Of a DNA stretch of 64,000 nt, positions 24,392 to 32,471 are shown piece after piece. How positions within the stretch are numbered: the first letter of the stretch is position 1; each line of letters starts with the position of its first letter. The position numbers were made by a program, and so were the translations under genes. The DNA comes from Bradyrhizobium cajani (GTDB lineage: Bacteria > Pseudomonadota > Alphaproteobacteria > Rhizobiales > Xanthobacteraceae). The notes under the pieces are model-generated. The model did not search any database. It was not told the DNA's origin and saw only the letters and a list, made by a program, of their open reading frames with translations. The stretch is taken from NCBI RefSeq assembly GCF_009759665.1, contig NZ_WQNE01000004.1, forward strand, positions 248,001 to 312,000. Direction: 5' to 3'.

Positions 24392-25258
24392 TCAGGTGCC
24401 AAACCGCCGCTCGAGGAGCTTCCGCGCCGGCGGCAGCGGCCCCTTCTCGTTGGTTCCATGGCCGTCAAGCCATTGTTCCGACGGAGCCAGCAGGGAGCGA
24501 TAGATCTCGCCGCAGAGCTCACGTGCGGCCCTGCCCGGCCAATCCGCCGGCAGCAGGCTCTCGGGCAGCAGCGGATCGCGCAGTACCACGCGGCGGTAGT
24601 GGTGGATCAGCAGGATGCGTGCGGTGAAGGCATCGGCCTCGGACAAATCCGAGCCACGCGCAATCGCTGCGCGAAGCGGCTCGAACGTCTTCATGAATTT
24701 CAGATAGGCGTCCGCGGTGCGGTGCAGCGGCCAGCTTGCACTGAGCAGACGGCGACCGCTGTCATCCTCGGCCGAGACTTCGAGACGGATCGCGCCTGAG
24801 GCTTCGTCTGGCACCGGCACGCCTGATGGTGCGACCCAGACGCCCGGCAACGGACTGCCGAAGCCGGCATTGCGAAGCGCTTCGCGCGAGACGTCGCGAT
24901 CCTCGCCATTGCCGATCAGCAGCAGCTCGAAGCGCCCGGTCCAGTCGGATGGCGGCGGATCGTAGATGTGACGTGTCGCAGCCTCAAAGGTCTGGCGGCC
25001 CTTGTCGGCCAGGCGATAGAAGCTGTTGCGGCCCACCTTTTCGCGCGTCAGCCAGCCGTCTGCGGCGAGCCGCGACATTGCGGTGCGCACGACACCGCTG
25101 TCGATGTCGAGGCTTTCGAAGAACTCCAGCAGCGTGCCGAGCCACACCACACCGCCGCGCGGCACGATGGCGTCGCCGAACACGGTGATGACGATGGAGC
25201 CGGTGCGCGACGGCTCGCGCTTGAGCTGGTCGATGATGCGGGACAACGGATGCGCCAT
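24392..25258 (-). CDS. paaX: PaaX-family phenylacetate degradation regulator
   Basis: 288 aa from the ATG at 25256-25258. PaaX proteins have an N-terminal winged helix and a central PaaX domain. The segments RTGSIVITVFGDAIVPRGG, LDIDSGVVRTAMSRLAADGWL and GRNSFYRLADKGRQTF are the signature, followed by WTGRFELLLI and LPGVWVAPSG. It is upstream of paaA on the same strand, unlike the E. coli arrangement where paaX is at the far end. The effector in known cases is phenylacetyl-CoA. Confidence 0.93.
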   Translation of the reverse strand: MAHPLSRIIDQLKREPSRTGSIVITVFGDAIVPRGGVVWLGTLLEFFESLDIDSGVVRTAMSRLAADGWLTREKVGRNSFYRLADKGRQTFEAATRHIYDPPPSDWTGRFELLLIGNGEDRDVSREALRNAGFGSPLPGVWVAPSGVPVPDEASGAIRLEVSAEDDSGRRLLSASWPLHRTADAYLKFMKTFEPLRAAIARGSDLSEADAFTARILLIHHYRRVVLRDPLLPESLLPADWPGRAARELCGEIYRSLLAPSEQWLDGHGTNEKGPLPPARKLLERRFGT

Positions 25259-25334
25259 GCGCGAGGCATAGCGCGTTTGGTGTGGCTGCGACAATGGACG
25301 GGAACGACGTGAAGCGGACACGCTCGCACTTCTC

Positions 25335-25493
25335 CCTCTCCCCGTTCTTACGGGGAGAGGGTCGGGGTGAGGGGCCGCTTCAGCAATGGCGGTAACAGAA
25401 GGACTTGCGGAGAATCCCCCTGACCCGCCACGCCCCGGACGATGCTTCGCATCGCTCGGCGCGTGTCGGCCTTTCCCCGCAGGCGGGGAGAGG
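25335..25493. repeat. Intergenic palindromic repeat, family R1, copy 2
   Basis: Same architecture as 7448-7582 but inverted: CCTCTCCCCG...CGGGGAGAGG hairpins at both ends, a GGGGTGAGGGGCC block, a CGGAGAATCCCCC block, and an added small palindrome (GATGCTTCGCATC). It separates paaX from the following hydrolase gene. Confidence 0.8.
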
Positions 25494-25504
25494 GAAGAAA
25501 GAGA

Positions 25505-26275
25505 TCACCGATGCGGATCGGGATACACCACGCTGCGCCAGCCGCTGCGGTCGAACGGCCGCCACTGGCCTTCCTTCTGCGCGAGGCGGTCGGCCACCGC
25601 ATAGACGACGGCGGGGTGATGACCCATGCCGCAATGGCTGCTTTCGACCTCGATGCTTTCGGTCTGCGCGCCCACCTTCTCCATGCAGCCCTGCCAGGCG
25701 CAGACGCCGTCGGTGCGGCTGAAGACGGCAGTGGTCGGCACCGGCGGCGGCACGGCGAGCTCGCCGCCGAAGCGTGGATCGACCTCGTCGGCCTTGCGGC
25801 CGCTCGCCCATTCATAGACGCGCCAGGCATTGGTCGAACGCGGATCGCCGGCAAAGGGGCTGCCGAGCGTAATCACCTGGCGCACGCGATCCGGCATCAT
25901 CTTGGCGAGCTGACGTGCGTAGAGACCGCCGAGACTCCAACCGACCAGGCTGATCTTGCGGCCATGCGTGTCGTTCAGCTCCTGAACCAGATCGACCATT
26001 CCATCCTGTACGCCTGGACGCAGGCCATAGTTGCGGCCCTGGCGCCAGCCGCTCACCGCATAACCTTTGCCGGTCAGAAACGCGCGCAGCGCGCGTGTGG
26101 ACGCGTCCGAGGCCACAAGGCCGGGCAGCACCAGCACCGGATGCCCGTCGCCGCGCGGCGCGAGGCTCAGCAGCGGCAGCGCGCCGAGGAATGCGCCGAA
26201 CTCGTGGATCGCGCGCCCTTCCAGAAACATCAGAGTACGGGACGGCGGACGCAGCGTCTGGGCAGTAGCGGTCAT
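25505..26275 (-). CDS. Alpha/beta hydrolase (lipase-like), paralogue of the gene at 39234
   Basis: 256 aa from the ATG at 26273-26275. The nucleophile elbow is SLVGWSLGGLYAR, the His is likely in SSHCGMGHHP, and GSPFAG follows the elbow as in lipases. There is no signal peptide. Strong resemblance to the 39234 gene includes APRGDGHPVL, VGWSLGG, VTLGSPFA and a C-terminal AVADRLAQ...PFDR block. That second copy lies in a lipid-related operon, which supports an esterase or lipase role, substrate unknown. Confidence 0.85.
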   Translation of the reverse strand: MTATAQTLRPPSRTLMFLEGRAIHEFGAFLGALPLLSLAPRGDGHPVLVLPGLVASDASTRALRAFLTGKGYAVSGWRQGRNYGLRPGVQDGMVDLVQELNDTHGRKISLVGWSLGGLYARQLAKMMPDRVRQVITLGSPFAGDPRSTNAWRVYEWASGRKADEVDPRFGGELAVPPPVPTTAVFSRTDGVCAWQGCMEKVGAQTESIEVESSHCGMGHHPAVVYAVADRLAQKEGQWRPFDRSGWRSVVYPDPHR

Positions 26276-26461
26276 CAATGTTTTCCCTGGGAAGTGCCGG
26301 CACGCGGCCGGCAGATGGGCATGAATTCCAATACGCCGGCTTCTCGAACGTTCCGCAGCGCAACATGAATCAGCTAAGCGGCCGGTTCCCGACATTCAAG
26401 CGGGACAGACGCGAGGTCACAATAGGCCCGCGCGTTAATGCTAACGGCCGTGACGCAAAAG

Positions 26462-27748
26462 TCACAGCAACCGGAGCACGAACTCTACGGAGTAGAGCAC
26501 TAGTCCAGCGAGACCGCCGATCAGCGAGCCGTTGAAGCGGATGTATTGCAGGTCGCGCCCTATGTTGATTTCGATCAGCGAAATCAGCTGCGCCATATCC
26601 CAGGCCTTGACCTGGTCGGAGATGAAGGTGGAGACGCCGCTCTTCTGATCGGCGACGAAGCTGCGCAGCACCGTCACCAGGCCCTTGTTGATCTCACCGC
26701 GCAGCTCGACATCGCCCGCGAGCGCCTCGCCCGCGGCGACGAACATGCCGGCGAGATGATGTTGGAGCACCTGCGTTTCGCCGCTTGCGCTGCGCTCGAT
26801 GAAGGAGCGCGTGTTGGCGCAGACCGTGCGGGCGAGATCGGCGAGCTCGGGCCGGGCCAGGAGATCGCGCTTCAGCCCGTCGATGCGGTCGATATAAGCC
26901 TGGTCGGTGCCGAGCCGATCGACGAAGCTCAGCACCATGCGGTCGAACTCGCCGCGGAACGGATGCTTGGGATCGCTGCGCACCTCGTTGAAGAAAGCGG
27001 TGGCGGACGCGACAATCTTGTTCACCAGAAACTTGTCGGCGCGATAGAGCCTGAGCAAGGTGGGCAATTCCGCGCGCACCTTCTCGCGGATCATCGCCAT
27101 CGTCTCCTGCTGGTTCAACGTCTCGTGCATCACGCGCAGGAGATCGTCGAACAGGATCTGATGCCGTCCCTCCGCGACGAAGCCGCGCAGCGTGCCGGCG
27201 GCGAGCGGCGCAAGATCGATCGCCTGGAGCTGCGAGGACATACGGCGGATGATGAAGGTCATCAGGCCCGAGCTTTCCGTCGCCGAGAACGCCTCAGGCA
27301 ACAGGCGCAGCGCGAAGCGGGCAAGATCATCGCTTCGCTTGCGGTCGCGCAGCCAGTCGGCGACGAAGGAGCCGAAATCGATCTCCTTCAGCTTGGCCTC
27401 CACGGGACCCGCCTCGAGGAAATGAACCTGGATGAACTCGCCGAGTTTGTCGGCGATGCGGGCCTGATTGCTCTGGATGATCGCGGTGTGCGGGATCGGC
27501 AGGCCGAGCGGCCGCTTGAACAGGGCAACGACGGCATACCAGTCGGCGAGCCCGCCGATGGTCGCGGCTTCCGCAAAGGCCGCGATGAAGCCGAACGCGG
27601 GATGCACAGGGAGAAGCCATTTCGCGACGACGAACAGAGCAAGCGTCGAGGCGAGCACCAGCGTCGCAAGCGCTTTGACGCGACGCAGCTCGGCTGCGCG
27701 TTCGGCATCGCCCGGGGTGTCGAAGGAAAAGGTGGACTGAGAGCGCAT
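26462..27748 (-). CDS. DUF445 family membrane-associated protein
   Basis: 428 aa. The family signature is near the start: a membrane segment (LATLVLASTLALFVVAKWLL) followed by FAEAATIGGLADWYAVVALF and RPLGLPIPHTAIIQSNQARI. The long middle is helical, and the C-terminus ends in a second hydrophobic segment (LIGGLAGLVLYSVEFVLRLL). Function of DUF445 proteins is unknown. An 80-bp R2 element lies 16 nt upstream of the ATG, so it would be in the leader. Confidence 0.88.
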   Translation of the reverse strand: MRSQSTFSFDTPGDAERAAELRRVKALATLVLASTLALFVVAKWLLPVHPAFGFIAAFAEAATIGGLADWYAVVALFKRPLGLPIPHTAIIQSNQARIADKLGEFIQVHFLEAGPVEAKLKEIDFGSFVADWLRDRKRSDDLARFALRLLPEAFSATESSGLMTFIIRRMSSQLQAIDLAPLAAGTLRGFVAEGRHQILFDDLLRVMHETLNQQETMAMIREKVRAELPTLLRLYRADKFLVNKIVASATAFFNEVRSDPKHPFRGEFDRMVLSFVDRLGTDQAYIDRIDGLKRDLLARPELADLARTVCANTRSFIERSASGETQVLQHHLAGMFVAAGEALAGDVELRGEINKGLVTVLRSFVADQKSGVSTFISDQVKAWDMAQLISLIEINIGRDLQYIRFNGSLIGGLAGLVLYSVEFVLRLL

Positions 27749-27764
27749 TGTGAATTGGAGACTA

Positions 27765-27844
27765 CGTCATTCCGGGGCGATGCGAAGCATCGAACCCGGA
27801 ATCTCGAGATTCCGGGTTCGCCCTTCGGGCGCCCCGGAATGACG
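27765..27844. repeat. 80-bp cloverleaf palindromic element, family R2, copy 1
   Basis: The whole element is made of stems: outer 14-bp arms (CGTCATTCCGGGGC / GCCCCGGAATGACG), then three inner hairpins in order: GATGC-GAA-GCATC, a perfect 28-bp palindrome centred on CTCGAG, and GCCC-TTC-GGGC. 14+13+28+11+14 gives exactly 80 with no unpaired junction bases. A copy with one change lies at 36523-36602. Confidence 0.95.
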
Positions 27845-27866
27845 AACTGTGATGACACCAGCGGCG

Positions 27867-27894
27867 CAAAAACAAAGGCCCGCCGAAGCGGGCC
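27867..27894 (-). terminator. Rho-independent terminator of the phasin gene
   Basis: On the minus strand GGCCCGC, a four-base loop, GCGGGCC is followed by TTTGTTTTTG. It lies 34 bp past the phasin stop, the expected place for its terminator. Confidence 0.85.
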
Positions 27895-27928
27895 CCAAAT
27901 TTCAGTTTATCTACTCAGGGCGCCTAGA

Positions 27929-28384
27929 TCAGGCGGTCTTGGTGTAGACCTTGGCGAAATTGTCCTGAGCGGACTTCGCACCGTTGGCGGCGAGCTTGCC
28001 GAAATAGTCGGCGGTCGCCTTGGCGCGCGAGACGAACACTTCGCCACGCGAACGGAGCAGGCTCGACTGGATCTCGACGGCCTCGCTGATCGACTTGGCG
28101 GACGCGAGCTTGTCGATGCCCGAGAAGAACGCCTCGGCGTCCTCGTAGATCGCCTGCTGGATGTTGCGGCTGATCTTGCCGGCCTCGGTGACGGACTCGG
28201 TCACCGCGTTCTCGACGGCGGCGGTCACGCGCTCGGAGCCAGCGAACACCTCGGCAGCACGGTCCTTGGCAGTGTTGGCAGTCTTCTTGACGAACTCGCG
28301 GGCGGCCTCGGGAACTTCCAGGTTCTGGATGTTCTTGAAAGCGTCCTTGAAGCCCTCGAAAGCGGTGTTCGTTTCAGTGGTCAT
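27929..28384 (-). CDS. Phasin (PHA granule-associated protein)
   Basis: 151 aa, no signal peptide, almost fully helical. It has the Phasin_2 features: FEGFKDAFKNIQNLEVPEAAREFVKK near the start, an amphipathic middle, and EIQSSLLRSRGEVFVSRAKATADYFGKLAANG near the end. Phasins coat polyhydroxyalkanoate granules and set their number and size. PHA synthase genes follow 0.8 kb upstream on the same strand. It has its own terminator and an upstream palindrome-rich region. Confidence 0.9.
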   Translation of the reverse strand: MTTETNTAFEGFKDAFKNIQNLEVPEAAREFVKKTANTAKDRAAEVFAGSERVTAAVENAVTESVTEAGKISRNIQQAIYEDAEAFFSGIDKLASAKSISEAVEIQSSLLRSRGEVFVSRAKATADYFGKLAANGAKSAQDNFAKVYTKTA

Positions 28385-28477
28385 GGGGTTCTCTCCATCC
28401 TCATTGGGTTGAGCTATGGGCTCACCCCGTCCGCATTGGCCCGGGGCACGGCCTATGTCGCATAGTTAATTGTGCGA

Positions 28478-28517
28478 TGCAACAATCATATTGCACTGCG
28501 ATATCACGAAATCGTGA
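28478..28517. promoter_or_regulatory. Palindromes upstream of the phasin gene, candidate PhaR-type site
   Basis: TGCAA (28478-28482) and TTGCA (28491-28495) form an inverted repeat with an eight-base spacer, followed by a perfect 14-bp palindrome TCACGAAATCGTGA (28504-28517). In other alphaproteobacteria, PhaR represses phasin genes through TGC/GCA-containing repeats, so the first is a plausible PhaR site. The rest of the 208-bp gap (28385-28592) holds no gene. Confidence 0.4.
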
Positions 28518-28592
28518 AAAGCCCTAACGGCAGGCACCGTGCTGCCTCCGTAGCCCCGGGACGAATTAGGTTCGCATCGGGCGGACTTCGCC

Positions 28593-29186
28593 TCAGTGCT
28601 GGACGGCCCCCGGCAGGCCGTAGGCCTCCATTTGGGCCTGGACCTGCGCGATATTGTGCCCGAGCACGACGATATCGTGGGTCTTGCCGTCGATATCCCG
28701 GACGTGATCGCGCAGCAGCGCCTCTGCCTTGAAGCCGAGGCCTTCGAACAGGGCGATCGCCGCCTGCTGGTCGACCGTCATCTGGACCGAGAGCTTTTCC
28801 AGGCCAGCGCCGAGCGCCAGCGCAAAGGTCTCCTGCGACAGTGCCCGCCCCACGCCCTTCCCGCGGACGTCGGACGAGACCACCATGCGGATCTCGCCGA
28901 CATGGGGCGACCAGGAATGCGGGTCGCGCACCAGGGTGCCGCAGCCGACGACCTTGCCGTTGCTGACCGCGAGCAAGCTCGTGATCGCGCCGCGCTCGAT
29001 CTCCTTGACCCAGGCGGAGAGCACCTTCGGCTCGCTGATGTTGCGCGGCAGGAACAACAGGTCGTGGGTCGGAAGGCCCTTGCCGAAGGCGAGCACCGCG
29101 GCCTCGTCCGCGGGCGACATCAGGCGGATCTCGATATCGCCGGCGTCCGTCTTGACGTGACGCGGATAGGAACGCTGCTCGCTCAT
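28593..29186 (-). CDS. GNAT-family N-acetyltransferase
   Basis: 197 aa from the ATG at 29184-29186. The acetyl-CoA loop motif is RMVVSSDVRGKGVGRALSQE, preceded by VVGCGTLVRDPHSWSPHVGEI. The C-terminal LFEGLGFKAEALLRDHVRDIDGKTHDI is typical of GNAT ends. The start overlaps the phaC stop in an ATGA arrangement, so it is translationally coupled to the PHA synthase. The acceptor is not known; a link to granule proteins is only suggested by the operon. Confidence 0.88.
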   Translation of the reverse strand: MSEQRSYPRHVKTDAGDIEIRLMSPADEAAVLAFGKGLPTHDLLFLPRNISEPKVLSAWVKEIERGAITSLLAVSNGKVVGCGTLVRDPHSWSPHVGEIRMVVSSDVRGKGVGRALSQETFALALGAGLEKLSVQMTVDQQAAIALFEGLGFKAEALLRDHVRDIDGKTHDIVVLGHNIAQVQAQMEAYGLPGAVQH

Positions 29187-30265
29187 GTCGATCTCTTTCC
29201 CAGCCAGGAGTCCAGTTTCGGCCACAGCCGCTTCACCGCGTTGGCACCGGCGACGAGGGAGACGTGACCGCCCTTCAGCATCACCTCTTCCTTGTCCTCG
29301 GATCCGATCTTCGCGATCAGGTGCTTGGCGGCGTCATAAGGCACGATGTGATCATGCTCGGCGACCGCATGCAGGATCGGTACCTTGATATTCTCCAGCT
29401 TCGCCGCGCGGCCGCCGACCGACATGGTGTCGTTGAACAGCTTGTTGTCCCACATCAGGTCCTTGGTGATGGCGCGGAAATACTCGCCTGCGAGCGGCAG
29501 CGTGTCGGTCGCCCAACGATCGAACATGCGATAGGATTTGACGAACTCGTCGTTCCAGATGTTCTCCCAGAGCTGGATCTGGCTCACCGTGCGCGAGGCC
29601 GGGCGCAGCATCTCGAACGAGGACAGGATCATCTCCGGCGGCACGTTGCCGACACTGTCGACGAGGCGGTCGACGTCGAAATAGCGGCGGTCGGAGAAAT
29701 TCGAGAACAGCTTCATCTCGCGGAAGTCGATCGGCGTGGTGAAGCAGATCAGATTCTTCATCGGCCCGTCCTTGTGGATCGAGCCGTAGAGCAGCGACAG
29801 CACGCCGCCGAAACAATAGCCGATGACGGACACGTCCTGCTCGCCGGAATCGGCTTGCACGCGGCGGACGCAGTCCGGGATGAAATCGAGGACGTAGTCC
29901 TCCATCCGCAGGCTCTTCTCCTCCGGCCGCGGTGCAGTCCAGTCCAGCATGTAGACGTCGTAGCCGCGCCTCAGCAGGAACTCGATGAAGCTCTGGCCGG
30001 GCACGAGGTCGAGGATGTAGCCGCGATTGGTGGTTGCCATCACGATCAAGATCGGCACGCGGTAGATCTCGTCCGACATCGGACGGTAGTGATAGAGGCT
30101 CATGGTGCCGCGCGAATGCAGCACGTCTTTCGGCGTCGAGCCAAGCGTGGGACCGGAGGTCGAGAAATATTCGACCCCCTTGATGCCGCGCATGATGGCG
30201 CGCTGCACCTCGGACTGGATGCGCTCGGGGATGGATACGAAATCGAGTCCCGTCGGCGCATTCAT
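29183..30265 (-). CDS. phaC: Class III-type poly(3-hydroxyalkanoate) synthase PhaC
   Basis: 360 aa from the ATG at 30263-30265, the size of class III/IV synthases and about 230 residues shorter than class I enzymes. The modified lipase box is GYCFGG with nucleophile C151, the Asp is in AEHDHIVP, and the His in GGHVSLVAG. Such synthases work with a small partner (PhaE or PhaR). The preceding gene, overlapping by four bases, encodes a PhaE-like protein. The enzyme polymerises hydroxyacyl-CoA into storage polyester. Confidence 0.9.
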   Translation of the reverse strand: MNAPTGLDFVSIPERIQSEVQRAIMRGIKGVEYFSTSGPTLGSTPKDVLHSRGTMSLYHYRPMSDEIYRVPILIVMATTNRGYILDLVPGQSFIEFLLRRGYDVYMLDWTAPRPEEKSLRMEDYVLDFIPDCVRRVQADSGEQDVSVIGYCFGGVLSLLYGSIHKDGPMKNLICFTTPIDFREMKLFSNFSDRRYFDVDRLVDSVGNVPPEMILSSFEMLRPASRTVSQIQLWENIWNDEFVKSYRMFDRWATDTLPLAGEYFRAITKDLMWDNKLFNDTMSVGGRAAKLENIKVPILHAVAEHDHIVPYDAAKHLIAKIGSEDKEEVMLKGGHVSLVAGANAVKRLWPKLDSWLGKRST

Positions 30266-30645
30266 GTCCGCTCTCCGCCTTCGGAGGGCGGACGCTTCGT
30301 CCGCGGCGGCCGCGGCGTCGTGTCGAAGCCTTGCGATGTTCCAGAACCCGCCGCCATCTGGCTCAACATCGACTTGATCTCGTGGACCTGGGCTTCGATC
30401 GACTGGAGCCGTTCCGCAAGGCCCGTGACCTGCTCCCGGCTCGGCAGGTTCATCGCGACGAGATATTTCTCCATGACCTCGCCGAGCTGCTTCTGAGCAC
30501 CTGCAGCAACTCCGCCAGCACGGTTCATCGCCTGTGAAAACTCGGGCGACGACATGGCCTGGTTGGCGAAGGAGTTGAACCCCTTCTCCATCTCGCCCAT
30601 CATCTGCTGCCACATGGCGACGGGGTCGTGGGTCTTGTCGGTCAT
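30262..30645 (-). CDS. Short PhaE-like PHA synthase subunit
   Basis: 127 aa, ATG at 30643-30645 behind GGAGG. It begins with PVAMWQQMMGEMEKGFNSFANQAMSSPEF, similar to the PhaE amino end, then a helical coiled-coil-like region (REQVTGLAERLQSIEAQVHEIKSML), and a Pro/Arg-rich tail. Known PhaE proteins of class III synthases are about 350 residues, so this is a much shortened form, nearer in size to PhaR of class IV. Its stop overlaps the phaC start, which supports a synthase partner role. Confidence 0.72.
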   Translation of the reverse strand: MTDKTHDPVAMWQQMMGEMEKGFNSFANQAMSSPEFSQAMNRAGGVAAGAQKQLGEVMEKYLVAMNLPSREQVTGLAERLQSIEAQVHEIKSMLSQMAAGSGTSQGFDTTPRPPRTKRPPSEGGERT

Positions 30646-30810
30646 CGGCGTCCTCCGGATGTCGAGAGCTGCGATGCCCTTCTTTTTCCGTCATACCACA
30701 CCGTTGCGAGGAGCCGGTCAACCGGCAAGCGGCCCGGTGCCGCGCACCCGGCTTCTTTGCCGCGGGAAACCGTGCAATACAGCATTGGTCAGCAGCAAGG
30801 GATCGCAACC

Positions 30811-31725
30811 GTGACCACCCATCAGCCGCCCCAGACCGTTCGCGCCAACGGCATCGACATCTGCTACGAGATCTTCGGCAACGACAACGCCGAGCCGCTG
30901 CTGCTGATCATGGGGCTCGGAGCGCAGATGATCCATTGGGACGATGCGTTCTGCGAGCAGCTCGCCGCTCGCGGCTTTCGCGTGATCCGCTTCGACAATC
31001 GCGACATCGGCAAGTCGAGCCACCTCACCGGCGGCAAGCGCCTGACGCCGCTCGAACTGTTGAAGCTGCGCTTCCTCAAAATTCCGGTGGCCGCAACCTA
31101 CAAGCTGATCGACATGGCCAAGGACACGGTCGGCCTGATGGATGCGCTCGGCATCAAGTCGGCGCACCTGGTCGGGGCCTCCATGGGCGGCATGATCGCG
31201 CAGGAGGTGACGCTGTCGTTTCCCGAGCGCGTGCGTTCGCTGACCTCGATCATGTCGACCACGGGCAACCCGCGCGTGCCGCCGCCGACACGCGAGGCCG
31301 CCGCGATGCTGATGGCGCCGCCGCCGCGCAGCAAGGAGGAGTTCATCGTCCGCTACGGCCAGACCTGGAAGCTCTTGCGCGCCGGGTCCTTTCCGGAAGA
31401 GGAAGCGCTCGATCCCGGCCGCGCCGAACGCGTCTTCGCGCGCGGGCTCAATCCGGCCGGTGTCGGCCGGCAGCTCCGCGCCGTGCTCGCCTCCGGCAGC
31501 CGCAAGGAGCGGTTGCAAGGCGTGAAGACGCCGACGCTGGTGATCCACGGCACGGTCGATCCCCTGGTGCGCCCCGAAGGCGGCAAGGACACGGCAGTAT
31601 CAATTCCAGGCGCCAAGCTGCTGATGATCGAGGGCATGGGGCATGCGCTGCCGATGCGCTTCTGGCCGGAGATCATCAGCGCCATTGACAAGCACGCACA
31701 TGGCGCAGCGGCGCAGGCGGCGTAG
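30811..31725 (+). CDS. Alpha/beta hydrolase
   Basis: 304 aa from a GTG at 30811, chosen because the fold starts there (VRANGIDICYEIFGN). It carries LLLIMGLGAQMIHWDD as the oxyanion segment, nucleophile Ser in LVGASMGGMIAQE, Asp in VIHGTVDPLVRPEG, and His in EGMGHALPM. It diverges from the phaE/phaC operon across a 165-bp gap that holds no other gene. Family members include esterases and aclacinomycin methylesterase-like proteins. Substrate unknown. Confidence 0.88.
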   Translation: MTTHQPPQTVRANGIDICYEIFGNDNAEPLLLIMGLGAQMIHWDDAFCEQLAARGFRVIRFDNRDIGKSSHLTGGKRLTPLELLKLRFLKIPVAATYKLIDMAKDTVGLMDALGIKSAHLVGASMGGMIAQEVTLSFPERVRSLTSIMSTTGNPRVPPPTREAAAMLMAPPPRSKEEFIVRYGQTWKLLRAGSFPEEEALDPGRAERVFARGLNPAGVGRQLRAVLASGSRKERLQGVKTPTLVIHGTVDPLVRPEGGKDTAVSIPGAKLLMIEGMGHALPMRFWPEIISAIDKHAHGAAAQAA

Positions 31726-31852
31726 ACCGACGCAGATAGTCTCCTCTCGGTGACCATGTGAGCTGCCGGTTACTCTCTTAACGCGAACCGGCGCGAGAGC
31801 TATACAAGCCTGCCTCAATCGCAAGAAAAGGCTACGGCCTCCTGGAGCTCAC

Positions 31853-32317
31853 ATGCATCTCATCATCCGATCGGCCGCAATGGTCGTCGCTTCAGCTCTC
31901 ATGCTGTCCCTCGCAAGCGGCACCGCGATTGCCGCCAGCGCGCAAGAAGAAGCCAATCGCAAGACCGTGCTGGCCTTCTACGAGAAAGGGCTCAACCAGA
32001 AGGACGCCGATGCTGCGCTCGCCTATGTCGGCGACCGCTACGTCCAGCACAATCCAAATGCTGCCGATGGTCCAGACGGTTTCCGGAAGTTCATCGGATT
32101 CCTCCGCGAAAAATTTCCGAACTCGCACAGCGAGATCAAGCGCAGCTTCGTGGACGGCGACTTCGTCATACTGCACGTCCACTCCGTTCACGAGCCCGGC
32201 AACAAGGGGCGCGCGATCGTCGATATCTTCAAGCTGGAAAACGGCAAGATCGTCGAACATTGGGACGTCGTTCAGGACATCCCCGAGAATCCTGCGAACA
32301 GCAACACGATGTTCTAG
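31853..32317 (+). CDS. Secreted SnoaL-like (NTF2-fold) protein
   Basis: 154 aa with a signal peptide (residues 1 to about 27, ending GTAIAASA). The mature part has the SnoaL pattern: VLAFYEKGLNQKDADAALAYVGDRYVQHNP, then GPDGFRKFIGFLREKFP and the C-terminal IVDIFKLENGKIVEHWDVVQ. SnoaL-like proteins have a cone-shaped fold that binds small ligands, and many are of unknown function. It is a single gene followed by a strong hairpin. Confidence 0.85.
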   Translation: MHLIIRSAAMVVASALMLSLASGTAIAASAQEEANRKTVLAFYEKGLNQKDADAALAYVGDRYVQHNPNAADGPDGFRKFIGFLREKFPNSHSEIKRSFVDGDFVILHVHSVHEPGNKGRAIVDIFKLENGKIVEHWDVVQDIPENPANSNTMF

Positions 32318-32320
32318 CTC

Positions 32321-32457
32321 GGATGGTGGGCACGGCGCGCGCTCTTCGCGCGCCGTACCCACCATCCATCCGCATCGACGATGGAAATGGTGGGCACGCT
32401 TCGCTTTGCCCACCCTACGATTCCGTCCCGGATTGCGCTGCGCTCCATCCGGGCTAC
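32321..32457. repeat. Composite palindromic repeat, including family R4, copy 1
   Basis: First part: a perfect hairpin with 21-bp arms (GGATGGTGGGCACGGCGCGC... at 32321-32367). Middle: a GGTGGGCACGC...TGCCCACC hairpin. Last part: CCCGGATTGCGCTGCGCTCC ... GGGCTAC, which is the right arm of the R4 element seen in full at 33172-33257. It lies directly after the SnoaL-like gene and before the convergent methyltransferase-like gene. Confidence 0.75.
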
Positions 32458-32471
32458 GAGGGCTCGACGGC

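Noticed and set aside
27765..27844. Cloverleaf element as a tRNA gene
   Set aside because: Size and arm number resemble a tRNA, but the arms lack the D and T-loop consensus bases and an anticodon arm of normal size; the central arm is a 28-bp perfect palindrome.
27929..30645. Phasin, acetyltransferase and PHA synthase as one operon
   Set aside because: They share a strand, but the 206-bp gap between the acetyltransferase and phasin genes holds promoter-like palindromes, so the phasin is probably transcribed separately.
30811..31725. Hydrolase at 30811 as a PHA depolymerase
   Set aside because: Its GASMGG elbow and overall pattern match general esterase-like hydrolases. Divergent position next to phaE is not enough evidence.
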